64,000 nt of DNA, taken from assembly GCA_022605955.1 (NCBI GenBank), contig JAKCOZ010000008.1:39066047-39130046 (forward strand). The letters are read 5' to 3'. The stretch's first letter is position 1; each line of letters begins with the position of its first letter. The position numbers were made by a program, and so were the translations under genes. Shown here in pieces: positions 24,256 through 58,142 of the stretch. This DNA comes from Rallus limicola. Its lineage: Eukaryota > Chordata > Aves > Gruiformes > Rallidae. The notes below the pieces were generated by a model that saw only the letters and a list, made by a program, of their open reading frames with translations, made no database searches and was not told the origin of the DNA.

Positions 24256-27200
24256 AAATGCACAAAACCCCACTGAAAACCTGGGAATCTGAGGTGGGTT
24301 CAGCAGAGTCAAATGAGGCTGATAGAGGTGGTGCTCAGAGCAGGATGCAGAACCTGCTCCCAGCAGCGTGTGGGTGCACCAGATGAAGTAGAAACCCAGC
24401 AGAGCAGCAGGGATTTTCCTGGAGGAGATAGGAGGCTTTGGTTTGAGAGCAGAGATGTGCGTTTGGCTGGGATGTGGCTGAGCCCACCACAGTGGGACAT
24501 GGCTGGAGCGATGGGCTACTGTGCCAGCTGCACCTGAACTCTGGCTGATACCAACAGGGAGAGCCAGCATCTCTCCCTGAACAGGCCTTCCAGTGCTCAA
24601 GAAAAGCTACCCCTGGTCTCCAGAGGGCAAAGGATCTGGGTAGAAAGCCACGCTGACGTGAAGGGGGGGGGTAGAAAGAGATTGTTTGGAAATAGAGAAG
24701 AGCAACCAGGAGTTGAAGCTGGCAAAGAGGTTGGTGGGAGAAGCAGGAGTCAGCCAGAGGTAGCAAACAAGGCAGCAGGAGGTTGTTCTGCTGGTCCTGG
24801 TACTGAATTTGTGGGCAGAGGAACCAGCAGAAAGGGGCAGGGGAGCAGAGAGTCCAGGGACTGCAGTAGTAATTAGGGTAATTGGTATAGAGGTGATTGA
24901 GACCAGAGGAGCCCTCTGGCACACACAGGCGAGGGCAGGGGGAGCGGGTTATGGCAGGTGGCCATCAGGAGCCAACGAGTGACACCCTGGGCCAGGAGTG
25001 GAGACATCTCTGGGGGCAGGTGACCAAGAACAAAGCCTCCAGAGATGCTCGCTGTGGGGGGCAAGAGCAGGGATATGTGTTTCCCGTGGAACCCCGTGGG
25101 CGGGGAGGATGTGAGGCTGCACTGCTGGCTGATGTGCTGGGGGCATGGCACGGGGGCGTCTCCTCCTCCTCCTCTTGGATTGAGATTCCTAAGCAATACA
25201 CTCCCCCTGGAGCTGGGGAGCGAGCAGAGGGAAGGTCAGTTAAAAGGACTGCAGCCTGTGGACAATGGCAGCGGCTGGAGGCACAGCTTTATTGTGGTGG
25301 GTGTCACTCACGTAGGTGAGTGACCTCCCCCAGCTTCATCTCCTGACAGCTGAAGGCTGCCGGTGGCTGGTGCGTCTCCATCCACAGCCTGGGTCTAAGG
25401 GAATGCTTGACTTTGTGCGTGGCTTTTTTTCCTTCTCCTCGCTCCTTCCATCCCCATCCTGACCTGGTCAGGCTTGTGTGGTCGTCATAATCCAGAGCTG
25501 GCTGCACCAGGGTGCTTCCCCAGCTGAAGATCGTGCTCCAATGATTTCCCCAGCACGAAAACTCACGCTGAAAACCGCTGGATTAGGTGCTAATGGCAGG
25601 ATCAAGCTGAGCGGGGAGAAAGCTCCTGCTTATGCAGGTGGGCAGGCGGTGCTCCTCAGGAGAGCAAGCTAGGAAGCCTGGAATGCCAGAAAAGCAGCTT
25701 CTTTCCCAGATTCCCCTGCTTTTCCCTACGTTTAGCCCATCTTTCAGCTTCCAAGGGTCAGAAAATGCTGGCCCAAGTTGCATGAGGGTCAGAGGTGTTT
25801 AGACCTCTCCTCCCTTGAGGTGGAAAACCTCGCCTCAGGTGATGGTGGAGTTTCTGGCCAAGGCTATAGTCCCCAAGGTGAAAGTCTGCCAAACACATTA
25901 GCAGTCAGCCATGTCGGGGCGTGTTGGGGTGTGCTGAAGGACACAGAAGCTTTGTGGTCCTCTTTAACACCTGGCTTTATGCCGGTGGGGTCCCTGAAAC
26001 GCCTGGGAAGCCTGCTGGAGATGTTTTTCAGGGTGGCATTGCTGTTGAGTAACCTCTGGGATGCTCGGGGCTGGTCCTCTGGGCACAGTATCCCCGGACA
26101 GACCAGTGCCCTGCCCACCCTGCTCTTTACCTGCACAGGTCAGCAAGGGCTCTTGGTCAGCAGGGCTCCAAGGTGTTGGAGTTTATCAGCCTGCATTGAG
26201 CAAACCTGTCAAGAACGTGTGACTTTTGGAGCTCTGAGGCTGTGTGATGGGCGAGGGGGAGGCCAGACACAGTGAGTTTGGTGCCTGTGAGCTTTCCATC
26301 CTAAACCTTTCAGGGAGAGGATGGGTTATGGGATGTTTTTGCACTGAGTTGTCCTCTCTGTTCGTTTTTGGACAGCTTGAACGAAAATGTTGCTGTCCCT
26401 CAAAACAAATAGCTGTAGAGAGCCATGGAATATCACACAGATGAGAGCATTCCATGATGAGATCTACCAAGGAAAGCCTAGCTCGTGCATCTGTCTTCTC
26501 ACAGGACTGTCCACCCCAGAGGCACCAGGTAAAAGCAGATAAGACCCCACATAGCTGGGGTCTGCAGGTGTTAGCCATGCCACACCAAAGAGGGAGAACA
26601 ATTTTGCGAGGGAGCTTGTTTATCAGAGCCACCTCTCCAAAACGCAGGCTGCTGCGTCCTGGGGTGGCAGGGGCTGTCTCAGGGGAGCTGCCCCTCCTCT
26701 CCCCCCGACCCGTACTGGCAGCAGATGCCTTGGCTCTCCGTTGGGCATTTGTAGAGGAGGCGTAGGCAGTGTTTGCTGGAGCTGCGCCGCAGGACTCGCT
26801 GGCGCGTGGCTAACGTGCCCGGGGAGCCCAGTGGATGTACAGGAGGAGGAGGAGGAGAAGGAGGGCTGGCAGCAGCAAGTGCAGAGCCAGCGATGGCTCC
26901 CGGTCTCTGCAGCGGCTGAGCTCAGCCAAGCCCCTGCTGTCACCCACCCGGAGGGGGATGGAGACATCCCAGCATCCGCTTGTCCACCTCCCCTGTAGAA
27001 ACCAGGCTGGAGAACAACATCCAGCCCAGAGCTCGGTCTCCCTCCCCTTGTTGTGCTTCACCTGCCGTTTCCCGTTTGGGAGATGATGGAGGTATTAAAT
27101 TAATTGAAGGTAGTGTGTTCAGAATCCCCCCTAGTTAGAAGATTTTGTTCAAATTTGAGGAGATTTCTGGGGTATCAGCAGGACTCAACAAGAACATCAG

Positions 27201-27663
27201 CATCAGGCAATTGTTCCAAGCCCTAAAAATCTGGAAAGGAGAAAAATCAGAGTGTTTGAACGTGGGGAACAGGAGTCTTTCTGCTGTTCTGGGCTTCCAT
27301 TTTCCTTCTTGTTCTCCCTTCTCCTCCTGGGTATCTGGTGCCTGAGCTGCTTTTTCAGACACAGGGAATTCTCCACAGATTAAGGACGTTTCTTGGGATT
27401 TGATACACTTAATCTCAAAGCCAAGGGTGAGGGAGGAGCCAGATTGCTCTGAGCACTGGCGCTGCCTCCTCCGAGCATCCTCCCTCACCCTGGTGCAAAG
27501 ACATTCGGCTGCTCCCCACGTTGGCCACGTTGGTGTGGGAGGATGCTGCTCCGGTCCTGCACCCGCGGTCCTTCAGGTGTGATGCTCAGCGGAGCCTCCT
27601 TGCTTGGCTCAGCAGGCGACTTCCATTTTGGGGGCCAAACTCAACACTTTCGTCTCCTAACCT
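24256..27663. other. Non-coding stretch, no gene recognised
   Basis: No exon set or protein family recognised. It contains short CTCCTCCTCCTC and GGAGGAGGAGGAG patches (about 25160 and 26838) and otherwise mixed sequence. Confidence 0.5.
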
Positions 27664-28148
27664 GGAGTGTTGTGTCCAGTGCTGGGCTCTCTGGGATCAA
27701 ACAGACAGAGATCTCCTGGAGAGAGTCCAGAGGAGGCTGTGGAGATGCTGAAGGGCCTGGAGCATCTCCCCTGTGAGGAAAGGCTGAGGGAGCTGGGGCT
27801 GCTCAGCCTGGAGAGAAGAAGACTCAGGGGGGACCTGATTAATGTTTATCAGTATCTGAAGGGTGGGATGCAGGGGGAAATGGCCAGACCCTTCTCAGTG
27901 TCTGTGGGGACAGGACAAGGGGCAATGGCTGCAAGTTGGAGCACAGGGAGTTCCACCCCAATCTCGGGAGGAACTTCTTCCCGGTGAGGGTGAGGGAGCC
28001 CTGGGCCAGGCTGCCCAGGGGGTGTGGAGTCTCCTTTTCTGGAGAGATTCCAGCCCCGTCTGGACACCGCCCTGTGTGCCCTGTCCTAGGGACCCTGCTT
28101 TGGCAGGGGGTTGGACCTGATGATCTCTGGAGGTCCCTTCCAACCCAT
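27664..28148 (+). mobile_element. CR1 LINE 3' fragment lacking its octamer tail
   Basis: Runs from GTGTTGTGTCCAGTGCTGGG to GGAGGTCCCTTCCAACCC and is close to the 12495 copy. The terminal ATTCTATG tail is absent because a second CR1 in the same orientation begins within about 15 bp. Confidence 0.92.
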
Positions 28149-28161
28149 GATGGAGCCCATG

Positions 28162-28786
28162 GGCTCCATCAGCAGAGGGGTGGCAGCAGGGACAGGGAGG
28201 GGATTGTCCCTCTCTGCCCTGCCCTGGGGAGGCCCCAGCTGGAGTCCTGTGTCCAGAGCTGGGGCCTCAGGACAAGGAAGATGTGGGGCTGTTGGAGAGG
28301 GGTCAGAGGAGCCATGGAGATGCTCAGAGGGCTGGAGCAGCTCCCCTGTGGAGAGAGGCTGAGGGAGCTGGGCTGGGTCAGCCTGGAGAAGAGAAGGCTG
28401 TGGGGGGACCTCATTGCAGCCTGCCAGTCCCTGAAGGGAGCAGAGACACAGGAGGGGAATCAGCTTGTTCAAGGGCAGAGCCTGGCAGGACAAGGGGGAT
28501 GGAGTGAAGCTGGAGGAGGGAAGGGGGAGAGGAGAGATTGGGGGGAAGTTCTTTGCAGAGAGAGTGGTGAGGGGCTGGGACAGGCTGCCCAGAGAGGGGG
28601 TGGGTGCCCCATCCCTGGGGGTGTTGAAGGCCAGGTTGGCTGGGGCCCTGGGCAACCTTGTGTAGCTCCAGGCCTGGAGGTTGGTGTCCCTGCCTGTGGC
28701 AGGGGGTTGGAGCTCTGTGATCCTTGGGGTCCCTTCCAACCCATGCCATTCTGTGAACCCCTGTGATTCTGTGAGTCTGGGATTCT
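28162..28786 (+). mobile_element. CR1 LINE 3' fragment, in tandem behind another CR1
   Basis: Starts CTCCATCAGCAGAGGGGTGG, continues through GGACAAGGAAGATGTGGGGC and ends CATTCTGTGAACCCCTGTGA...GGGATTCT. A 225-nt stretch (28283-28507) encodes the same peptide as the inverted copy at 30661-30885, so the two are nearly identical. Confidence 0.93.
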
Positions 28787-30400
28787 AACACTGCGCCTCT
28801 GACCTCTGTAGGTTGCCCCTCCTTTGCGCTGGGTCCGAGTCGGGCTCTGGATCGACTCTGTCCGTTGGACTGGAAGTAACGGTGTCCTCAGGGCTTTCAA
28901 GTACATGGACAAAGAAGCCATTTGAAAGCTGCTGTGAGACAGGCAGAACGCAGTGGCGAAGAGGGTCTGAGATGGGTCTCTCTCCAGGCAGCGAATGCTC
29001 TGAAATGCTCAAAATGGCGTTGGGCAGGGGGGAGGAGGGGAGGAGGGGGGCTAATTTTTTCCCAGACCTTTGTCCGTGCAGAACGAGGGCTGTGGGGGAG
29101 GCACGTGCCCAGGCTCCATTGTTCCCAGCGCCTCCATTGAGAGGAGAGGATGAACCCCCCCTCTATAAGAGACTCACCTTTCGCTAGTGCGATTAAGAAA
29201 AGGCCAGTGGAGCTCTCCCGCTCACCGGAGCGTGAAGCGTGCTTAATTTAATAATGCTGATAAATCTTGAAGCCAGGAGCATTTGGCTAACACATGACCC
29301 ACTTTTTCAATCAATTGGAAACATTTACATAACAGCCTGATGCAGGGTTCCTCCCACACGGGCTGTGGGGGCCGGGGTCGGCAGAGGCACCCCCCACAGC
29401 GGGGTTTGCCTCCGGTAGGGCGTTTGCTGAAAGGAAAAATGACCAATTTGGCCAGTCTTTGTAGCGGGCCGGTTGTGACCCGCCTCACCGGCACTGCCAG
29501 GTCTCCAGCAAAGGATGTGCTCGCCAACCCAGGTGGGTTTTGGGAACCCGTCACCCCAGTGGCAAAGCCCAGCCTGCTCCGGGTCCCACCTTGTCTTGCT
29601 GTGGGTGGCATCGTGGGCTGTACCTTCCCCGTGGTGACACGCAGCGTGGGTACTGCCCCTGCAAGTGGTGGGAGCCACTACCTGCGGATATGCCTTGACC
29701 CTTGGTTGTGAATACTCCCTGCCTTCCTCTGGCCCTGAGGATGCTCTTCCATCAGGAAGAGGAGCTGTACCTCTGCACCAGCCTCATGGCTTGCTTGTGT
29801 TTGCCAGGGCACGGCTAGATCACTCCTGGGACAGAACATCCCTGGGGATGGCTGTTCCCTTGTGAGGTGGGGGCACCTCTTCGGTGCAGCCTCTTTTGTC
29901 TCCTGGCAGGTGAGCGTGCCAGCACCGCTGACCTCCAGGAAGCAGCCTGTCTGTCCCTGCGTTTTGGCATCGTGGCGTCACACCAACACAACTGGTTATT
30001 GATTTCCCTTTATGTTTTCCCTGCAGTGGGCTCGGTCTTGAAAGTTCCTGGTCTTGCGTGTTGTGCTATTGTGTGTCAGTCCCTTTCCATTACTCCGGTC
30101 CTCAAGGTTGTCCTCTTCCTCCCCTGAAGTATCCTCCTCCCCTCAACACCTCTCCAACGTGGTTCATTTCTCATGTGGGGGTTTTACTCGTGGCCTAAAG
30201 ATCTGTGTTTGCATGTAGGCTGTAAGCAGCCTCATTCCCCACGAGCTGGTCTCTGGTGGGCTTGGTTGGGAACACCCATCTCCCTGCTAGCCACGTGGGG
30301 TTTATCTGTTTGGGGTTTCTTAATAACCTCTTGGAGGAGGTTTTACACCAAACCCGTTGCCTGTCCGTGATTTGTGTGGTTCTGCATCTTTATACATCCC
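28787..30400. other. Non-coding stretch with a possible conserved element
   Basis: No coding exons recognised. The part 29160-29340 is AT-rich, repeat-free and CNE-like (see findings). The rest is mixed single-copy sequence. Confidence 0.5.
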
Positions 30401-30898
30401 ATCACAGAATCCCAGACTGGTTTAGGTTGGGAGGGACCCCAAGGGTCACAGAGCTCCGACCCCCTGCCACAGGCAGGGACACCAACCTCCAGGCCTGGAG
30501 CTACACAAGGTTGCCCAGGGCCCCAGCCAACCTGGCCTTCAACACCCCCAGGGACGGGGCACCCACCCCCTCTCTGGGCAGCCCCTGCCAGCCCCTCATC
30601 ACTCTCTCTCTGCAAAGAACTTCCCCCTCAGATCTCCTCTCCCCCTTCCCTCCTCCAGCTTCACTCCATCCCCCTTGTCCTGCCAGGCTCTGCCCTTGAA
30701 CAAGCTGATTCCCCTCCTGTGTCTCTGCTCCCTTCAGGGACTGGCAGGCTGCAATGAGGTCCCCCCACAGCCTTCTCTTCTCCAGGCTGACCCAGCCCAG
30801 CTCCCTCAGCCTCTCTCCACAGGGGAGCTGCTCCAGCCCTCTGAGCATCTCCATGGCTCCTCTGACCCCTCTCCAACAGCCCCACATCTTTCTTGTAG
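30401..30898 (-). mobile_element. CR1 LINE 3' fragment
   Basis: Reverse-strand CR1. The tail at left is TCACAGAATCCCAGACTGG and it runs through CAGGTTGCCCAGGGCCCCAG-type sequence to CCAACAGCCCCACATCTTTC. Nearly identical to the plus-strand copies at 28162 and 62158. Confidence 0.93.
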
Positions 30899-31474
30899 AT
30901 CTGTCTCTATGCCAGAGTACTGGTTTCCCTCCCATTTTCTGGTCACCTAAGTCCCTGTCTGAGCAAAGGAGAACCTCAGATGCTTGTGACCAGGATGAAA
31001 AACCTCCCATCTGATATAGATACACCAAGGGATTAAACAACACAGGGGAAATTGCTGTGAGTCTCTCAGTGTAGCACGTACAGGGATGCTGGCACCCCCC
31101 TCTGAGGCAGGACTGGTCTCCCCGTGCAGTAGGCTGCCTGGTCCTCTCCTGTGGAGATGCTACTGTGGAGGTGTTGGGAAAGAAAAGGGAAGGATTGGTG
31201 ATTTTTTTTTTTTTTATCCCAATATCAGCAGCGATTTTCCCTCTAGAGGGCAGAGGAGGAAAGAGAGAGGACGGGAAGGGAACTGGAATGTGCTGGGGAA
31301 ACCTTGCAGAGGTTTCAGTACAGACCTGCAAAGCCAGGGGTGGCTGGGAGCGGCACAGAGGTGTACCATTCGGGCCACCAGCTCCATCCTGCCCGCTCCG
31401 TGCTCCTAGGGTCAGGCAGGTGTCTCCTGGTCATTGAAAAAATGGCTTTTGATTTTTCTGAGTGCCCATTTCAC
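30899..31474. other. Non-coding stretch, no gene recognised
   Basis: Short stretch between CR1 copies with a T-run at about 31202-31215. Nothing else recognised. Confidence 0.5.
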
Positions 31475-31636
31475 TGGCACAGGGTGCCCAGAGAGGTAGA
31501 GGAGGCCCCATCCCTGGAGACATCCAAGGTCAGGGTTGATGAAGCTCTGAGCCACCTGCTCCAGTTAAAGGTGTCCCTGCTCAGTGCAGGGTGGGACAGG
31601 GTGGCCTTTGAAGGTCCCTGCCAACCCAACACATCC
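31475..31636 (+). mobile_element. CR1 LINE 3' end inside inverted module copy 2
   Basis: GGCACAGGGTGCCCAGAGAG through GTGTCCCTGCTCAGTGCAGG to CCAACACATCCTATGATCCT. Confidence 0.9.
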
Positions 31637-32034
31637 TATGATCCTACCATCCAAGGGCTCAAGCCCTTGTTATCTAAGGGTAATCCCAAAGGCTCCATGA
31701 GCAACCAGCTGAGTCAGGCTGTGGTGAGACAGCACAGATCTGGCCACCTCCGTGCCTTCTTGTGTGTCCCCTCCACGACCTGAGCTGGCACTCTGTCACC
31801 CCATATGGCTCTACACAGGGATGGGTGGCATCAGGAGCACAGCCTCGACTTCCAGGCCCTTCCCACAGCTGGACTGTCTCACCACGCTGCTACCAAAGAC
31901 ACAAGTCCAGCCATAAACCACCCAAAATGGTGTATGGAAATGGAGTTTCACCCAAAAATCCTCTCTGGCCCAGGGGTTCACACTGCTCCAGCCACCACAG
32001 CCAGGCAATGGGGACATTTTATCCCAACCTTCCA

Positions 32035-32088
32035 TAGAATCATAGAATGGCCTGGGTTGGAAGGGACCCCAAGGATCACAGAGCTCCA
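32035..32088 (-). mobile_element. CR1 LINE 3' end fragment
   Basis: CATAGAATCATAGAATGGCC plus GGTTGGAAGGGACCCC, cut at GAGCTCCA where a + strand CR1 piece starts. Confidence 0.9.
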
Positions 32089-32223
32089 TCCCTGGAGACA
32101 TCCAAGGTCAGGGTGGGTGAAGCTCTGAGCCACCTGCTCCAGTTAAAGGTGTCCCTGCTCAGTGCAGGGTGGGACAGGGTGGCCTTTGGGGGTCCCGGCC
32201 AACCCAAAGGCATCCCATGATTC
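32087..32223 (+). mobile_element. CR1 LINE 3' fragment
   Basis: ATCCCTGGAGACATCCAAGG through GTGTCCCTGCTCAGTGCAGG to GCATCCCATGATTC. Same subfamily as 31475-31636 but joined head-on to a minus-strand piece. Confidence 0.88.
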
Positions 32224-32675
32224 ACATGTCAAAAGGTGAATTTGGGTTTGCTAGAGAGGTGCCCTGGGTCCTTGGAAGTCCCCGTTCAGCTGTCGGCCCT
32301 TGGCCAGGCTGCTGAGATGCCTTCTGGCTCAGACCCTCGAGTCTTTGCTCCCGCTGTGGCTTTTGGCAAAGCTGGTGGCAGAGCCACGGGCTGTACCCAG
32401 GCTCACACCCAGCCCGGTCCCTGCAGCCAGCAGCCGGCTTGATGTGCACCCGCTGACACGTGCAGCCCGTGGCAGCTCCCTGCAGCTGCTCCAGCTGTGG
32501 CTTTCCCATGCTCTGTAGGGTGCATCCCACGTGAGGAACCTTCCTGTGCTGAGAGAAAACCTTTCTCCCCCCCACCCACCCTCCTCTCTGTCCCTAGGTG
32601 ACACGGCCGTGGTGCTGTCTCCTTCCGTGCCGGGGCTGCCCTCCCAGCTAACACACGTCTCCTGTCCCCCGGTAG
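32224..32675. other. Non-coding sequence up to PCBP3 coding exon 1
   Basis: Intronic or upstream sequence ending in the C-rich acceptor tract TCCCCCGGTAG. No other exon recognised, although CCCCCCACCCACCCTCCTC at about 32568 is C-rich. Confidence 0.5.
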
Positions 32676-32678
32676 GAA

Positions 32679-54754
<22,076 letters not shown>

Positions 54755-54883
54755 TTTCCACCCACCATCCTCCACTCCGCACCACCCGACCCTCTCCAGC
54801 CACCGGCACTCCACCCAGCCTGTACTGCCTGTACATTTACCGTCTTCCCCTTGCCTCCACAGATACTCCTCCTTTACTAATGG

Positions 54884-54905
54884 ATATATATATATATATA
54901 TATAA
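54884..54905. repeat. (TA)n microsatellite in PCBP3 3' UTR
   Basis: About 11 TA units followed by AATACACAGG. Confidence 0.9.
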
Positions 54906-55740
54906 ATACACAGGCATATGCACACATGGGAACGTTTCTTTACGAGCTCCTTACTGTGCTCCCGAGGCTGCTCCCAATCTCTTTGGTTCTGGTCCTTGTT
55001 TGCAGCATAATGGTGTAATTACTTCATCTGCTTTTCGGGGCGACCGCGAAGGGGAGGGATTGGGGAGGGGGGTGTGGGGATGGGGGGGGGGGGGGGGTTG
55101 TTTGGTTTCTTTTTTCTGCTGGCGAGACTTCAGAGGATGAGGAGGTCTCCCTGCCAGTCTAGCGTGGCTCCTTACGTGATTTGAGCTGACGTTGGCGGTC
55201 CTCGCTGTGGGGTACGGACGCGTGGCGGCCACCCAGAGCTGTGCTGTGCTTCAGAGTGCTCTTACCTTTTCCCACCTCCCCTCCTTTGACCAGGCTCCCC
55301 TCTTGGTTCGCATTGCTTCTCCCGGCTCACCTTGGTGACCCAGCATCCCTGCCCTCGGGGGGTAAGGTGTAGTTCCCACCCCATCACCCCACCGCATCCC
55401 ACCCCCCCTCCATTATTTGGGAAGCAGAACGTGCGGGAGCCCGGCCAACGCGCACGCACGGGTTTGCCCACAGACTTCTTCCCTCTTGGCAACATGGCAG
55501 GGTCCAGACAAGCCACTTTCCACACTGTCTGAAGGGCACCACACACACGCACGCAGAGATACGCTTCCTCTTGTATTGTTTTGTTTTTAAGCTGACTGGA
55601 AGTGGGAAGGCTTCAGCCCGGCGGGATTCATTCCCCAGCGGCCTTGGAAAGCACTCTTTAGACAATCCCCACGATCGAAACCTTGGGGCGATAGCTCAGG
55701 AAGCTCTGTGAGCCGGCTGTGTTTGTCGTTGTTTGTGTTC

Positions 55741-55746
55741 AATAAA
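55741..55746 (+). terminator. PCBP3: Polyadenylation signal AATAAA of PCBP3
   Basis: Canonical AATAAA about 990 nt after the stop codon, preceded by TTTGTGTTC and followed by a T/G-containing stretch. It is the only canonical hexamer I noticed between the stop codon and the CR1 copies downstream. Confidence 0.75.
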
Positions 55747-55765
55747 TGTCTGTGCAGCTCTGCTA

Positions 55766-57449
55766 CGAATGGGCTCCGACTGTTCTTCTCCTGGGTCGCT
55801 CCACCCCCACCTCCCACCCCTCCCCACCACCATCTCCAGCCTCATCCTTCCCTCTGCATCCTCCTGCACCCTTTTTTTTATCTGGCTCGGAGGGAAGGCG
55901 GTGGGGGCTGTATAGAGAACTTTGGTGGTTGTTATCACCATCGTTGTGTGTGGGTTGATTTGGAGGAGAACGTCCCGAGTGATTCCGAGCTCTCTGTTTC
56001 GCTAGGGAGGGCACGTGGCCTGCGGAACGCTCTGGGTTTCCTCAAGATTAATTCCCAAGTTAGGGAATGACAGCAACCACCTCTTGCTGCCCCCTTGTCT
56101 GGACAGGTCTGCCATGTTTGTGCCCCAGACCCTTCCTTCCCCCACCACCCTCTGTGCCCAGCCCTGCCTTCTCCTTCCACCCATGACTTCTCCTCTCTCC
56201 AGGAAGGAAGATACATTTTCCACCTGCTTGTTTCCTCCCTCACGTGTCGGGATGGGGCTCCACCGTGCCCCCGGGGCAGCTAAAGCCGCCGCACCATCCG
56301 TCTTTGCGCCGTACCGTAAAGGCTCCAAGACTTGGTGGCCTTTCCCTCTCCTCCTGCCCCAGCACTGACCACTCGGCGCTCCCACAGGGCTGTGGTGGGG
56401 ATGCTGGGCGATGCTACCCCGGCGATGCCACCGCGCCAGCGGTGCCAGGGATGGGCAGGGGCTTACGGGCCCCCCTTCCCCAGAATATGGTCTGGTGCGG
56501 CTGTTCGGTGTGGCTCAGAGAGGGCAAAGGTTTGCTCAAGGCCACGTGCCTGCTATCTGGGCGTATCAAGCACTGTCACCTCCCCTTAGGGCTCCAGGCC
56601 CCCAGCCCCAGGAGCTGGCTGCTCGCAAAGGTGGAGGTGGCTGCCAGACCCTGCTGCTGTGCATCCCCATTCGCTCGCGGTACGTGTCACAAACCCCACA
56701 CCTGCTCAGGTCTCTGGAGCATTTCAAGGCTCTGTGGTTACAGGTGCTCCCAGCCCCCTCCCAGGACGCTTCTGCGCCGTTTCCTGACGCCGTGCTCCGC
56801 TGCCCCTGGCAGTTCGGATTCAGCAGTGCCCGTCCAGCGGTCCAGTAGCCAAACATGCCCTTGCCCCCTCCAGGGTAGTGCAGGTGCTACGGGGGCTCAG
56901 GTGGAGCCGGGGGCCTCCCCCAGCAGCAGTATCGGTGCTGATGCTGGAGCAGGGAGGGAGCCCTGGCACCAAATGTTGCCTCTCCCCAAGGTTGCCAACT
57001 GGCCAGAGCGCGCAGAGAGCTGCGTGCCAAGGCAGTGGGATGGCCATGGGCAACTGGCGCTCCTCATCTGCTGCTCCTCACTCTGCTCCAGCCTGAGGAT
57101 TTTTCCCTGTTGAAAGAACACAGGCATGAAAATAACGACCCATCAGAGCACCAGAGCCAATGCAGTGACCCAGGTGCTGAGCAGGGCACGTGCTGGCCTG
57201 CCAAAAGCTCCACATCGCTCTGCCACCACCCCTGAGCAAAGTGGTGGCAAAGCAATGGTGATGTCCCCCCTTGGAGAGGGCTGGCACACGGAGGGAGCTG
57301 GCCCATCCTGCTGTGCTCAGCTCTCCTGCGGGGCTGTTGGACGAGCCAGAGCATGAGCAGATACCCATAGGTGATGGAGGCACACAGGGAGCACCCAAGG
57401 TGCAGCCTGCCTCTTCTCATGCTGCTTTCCCAGGGAAAAACAAACTTCC
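55766..57449. other. Downstream intergenic stretch, no gene recognised
   Basis: GC-rich with no recognised exon. An apparent 289-codon frame at 56244-57113 has no family resemblance and no splice context. Confidence 0.5.
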
Positions 57450-57882
57450 TGTGTCCAGAGAAGGGCAACCAGGCTGGGGAAGGGGCTGGAGGGCAAATCC
57501 TCTGAGGAGCAGCTGAGGGAGCTGGGGGTGTTGAGGCTGGAGAAGAGGGGGCTGAGGGGAGACCTTCTCCCCACCTCCCCTGCCCTGCCAGGAGGATGCA
57601 GAGAGGTGGGCGCTGGTCTCTTCAGCCAGGGGACAGGAGATGGGACAAGGGGCAATGGGCTCAAGCTGGGCCAGGGCAGGGTCAGCTCAGCTGGGAGGGC
57701 AAAGTTCTTCCCTGGCAGAGTTGTCAGGGCCTGGCCCAGGCTGCCCAGGGAGGGGCTGAGTCCCTGCCCCTGGGTGTGTTGAACAGAGGGGAGATGAGGT
57801 GCTCAGGGGTCTGGGGCAGCACAGGACAGGGACGGTTGGACTCCATGAGCTTAAAGGGCTTTTCCAACCCTGTGACTCTGTG
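57450..57882 (+). mobile_element. CR1 LINE 3' fragment
   Basis: TGTCCAGAGAAGGGCAACCA through CTGGAGAAGAGGGGGCTGAG to TTTTCCAACCCTGTGACTCT. A different CR1 subfamily from the others, with DNA such as GGGACGGTTGGACTCCATGA near its end. Confidence 0.88.
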
Positions 57883-58096
57883 AAAAAACAAAGCCTCTGG
57901 CAGGCAGGGCGCAGTTAGAAACCAGCAGCAGCAGCAGCGTGCTGACCAGGGTGGGGAGAGACACCCATCAGGAGCCAGTGCGCTTCGGTGGTCCAGGCAT
58001 CTACCGGGCACCTGCAGCCCAGGGAAGGCGCGGGGCCCGAGGGGCACAGCGATGGCAGCGAACGCGCATCGCATCGCGGCTGCCCTGAATTTCATC

Positions 58097-58142
<46 letters not shown>

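Larger units (their letters stand above)
31475..32088 (-). repeat. Inverted module, copy 2
   Basis: Reverse complement of 14006-14614 over about 614 bp. Order on the + strand: CR1 3' end in + orientation (31475-31636), unknown core (31637-32036), CR1 3' end in - orientation (32035-32088). Both outer edges fall abruptly inside CR1 sequence, and a further + CR1 piece is joined directly at about 32087. Confidence 0.85.
54755..55765 (+). other. PCBP3: PCBP3 3' untranslated region
   Basis: Sequence from the stop codon to about 20 nt past the AATAAA at 55741. It contains a (TA)n run near 54884-54905, a 16-G tract at 55082-55097 and C-rich stretches. No long coding frame continues here. The exact cleavage position is inferred. 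Confidence 0.75.

Noticed and set aside
27936..28766. 276-codon frame, and a similar one at 30501-31331
   Set aside because: CR1 3' region read through by chance; the region is non-coding 3' UTR in CR1.
32676..32678. PCBP3 start further upstream within the same exon
   Set aside because: The acceptor AG lies at 32674-32675 and the in-frame TAG-containing sequence is intronic; a longer isoform would need a separate upstream exon that I could not find.
56244..57113. 289-codon frame downstream of PCBP3
   Set aside because: No recognisable domain, low-complexity Pro/Ser/Gly composition, several competing frames. I also looked for collagen Gly-X-Y repeats of the neighbour expected in mammals (COL6A1) and saw none.
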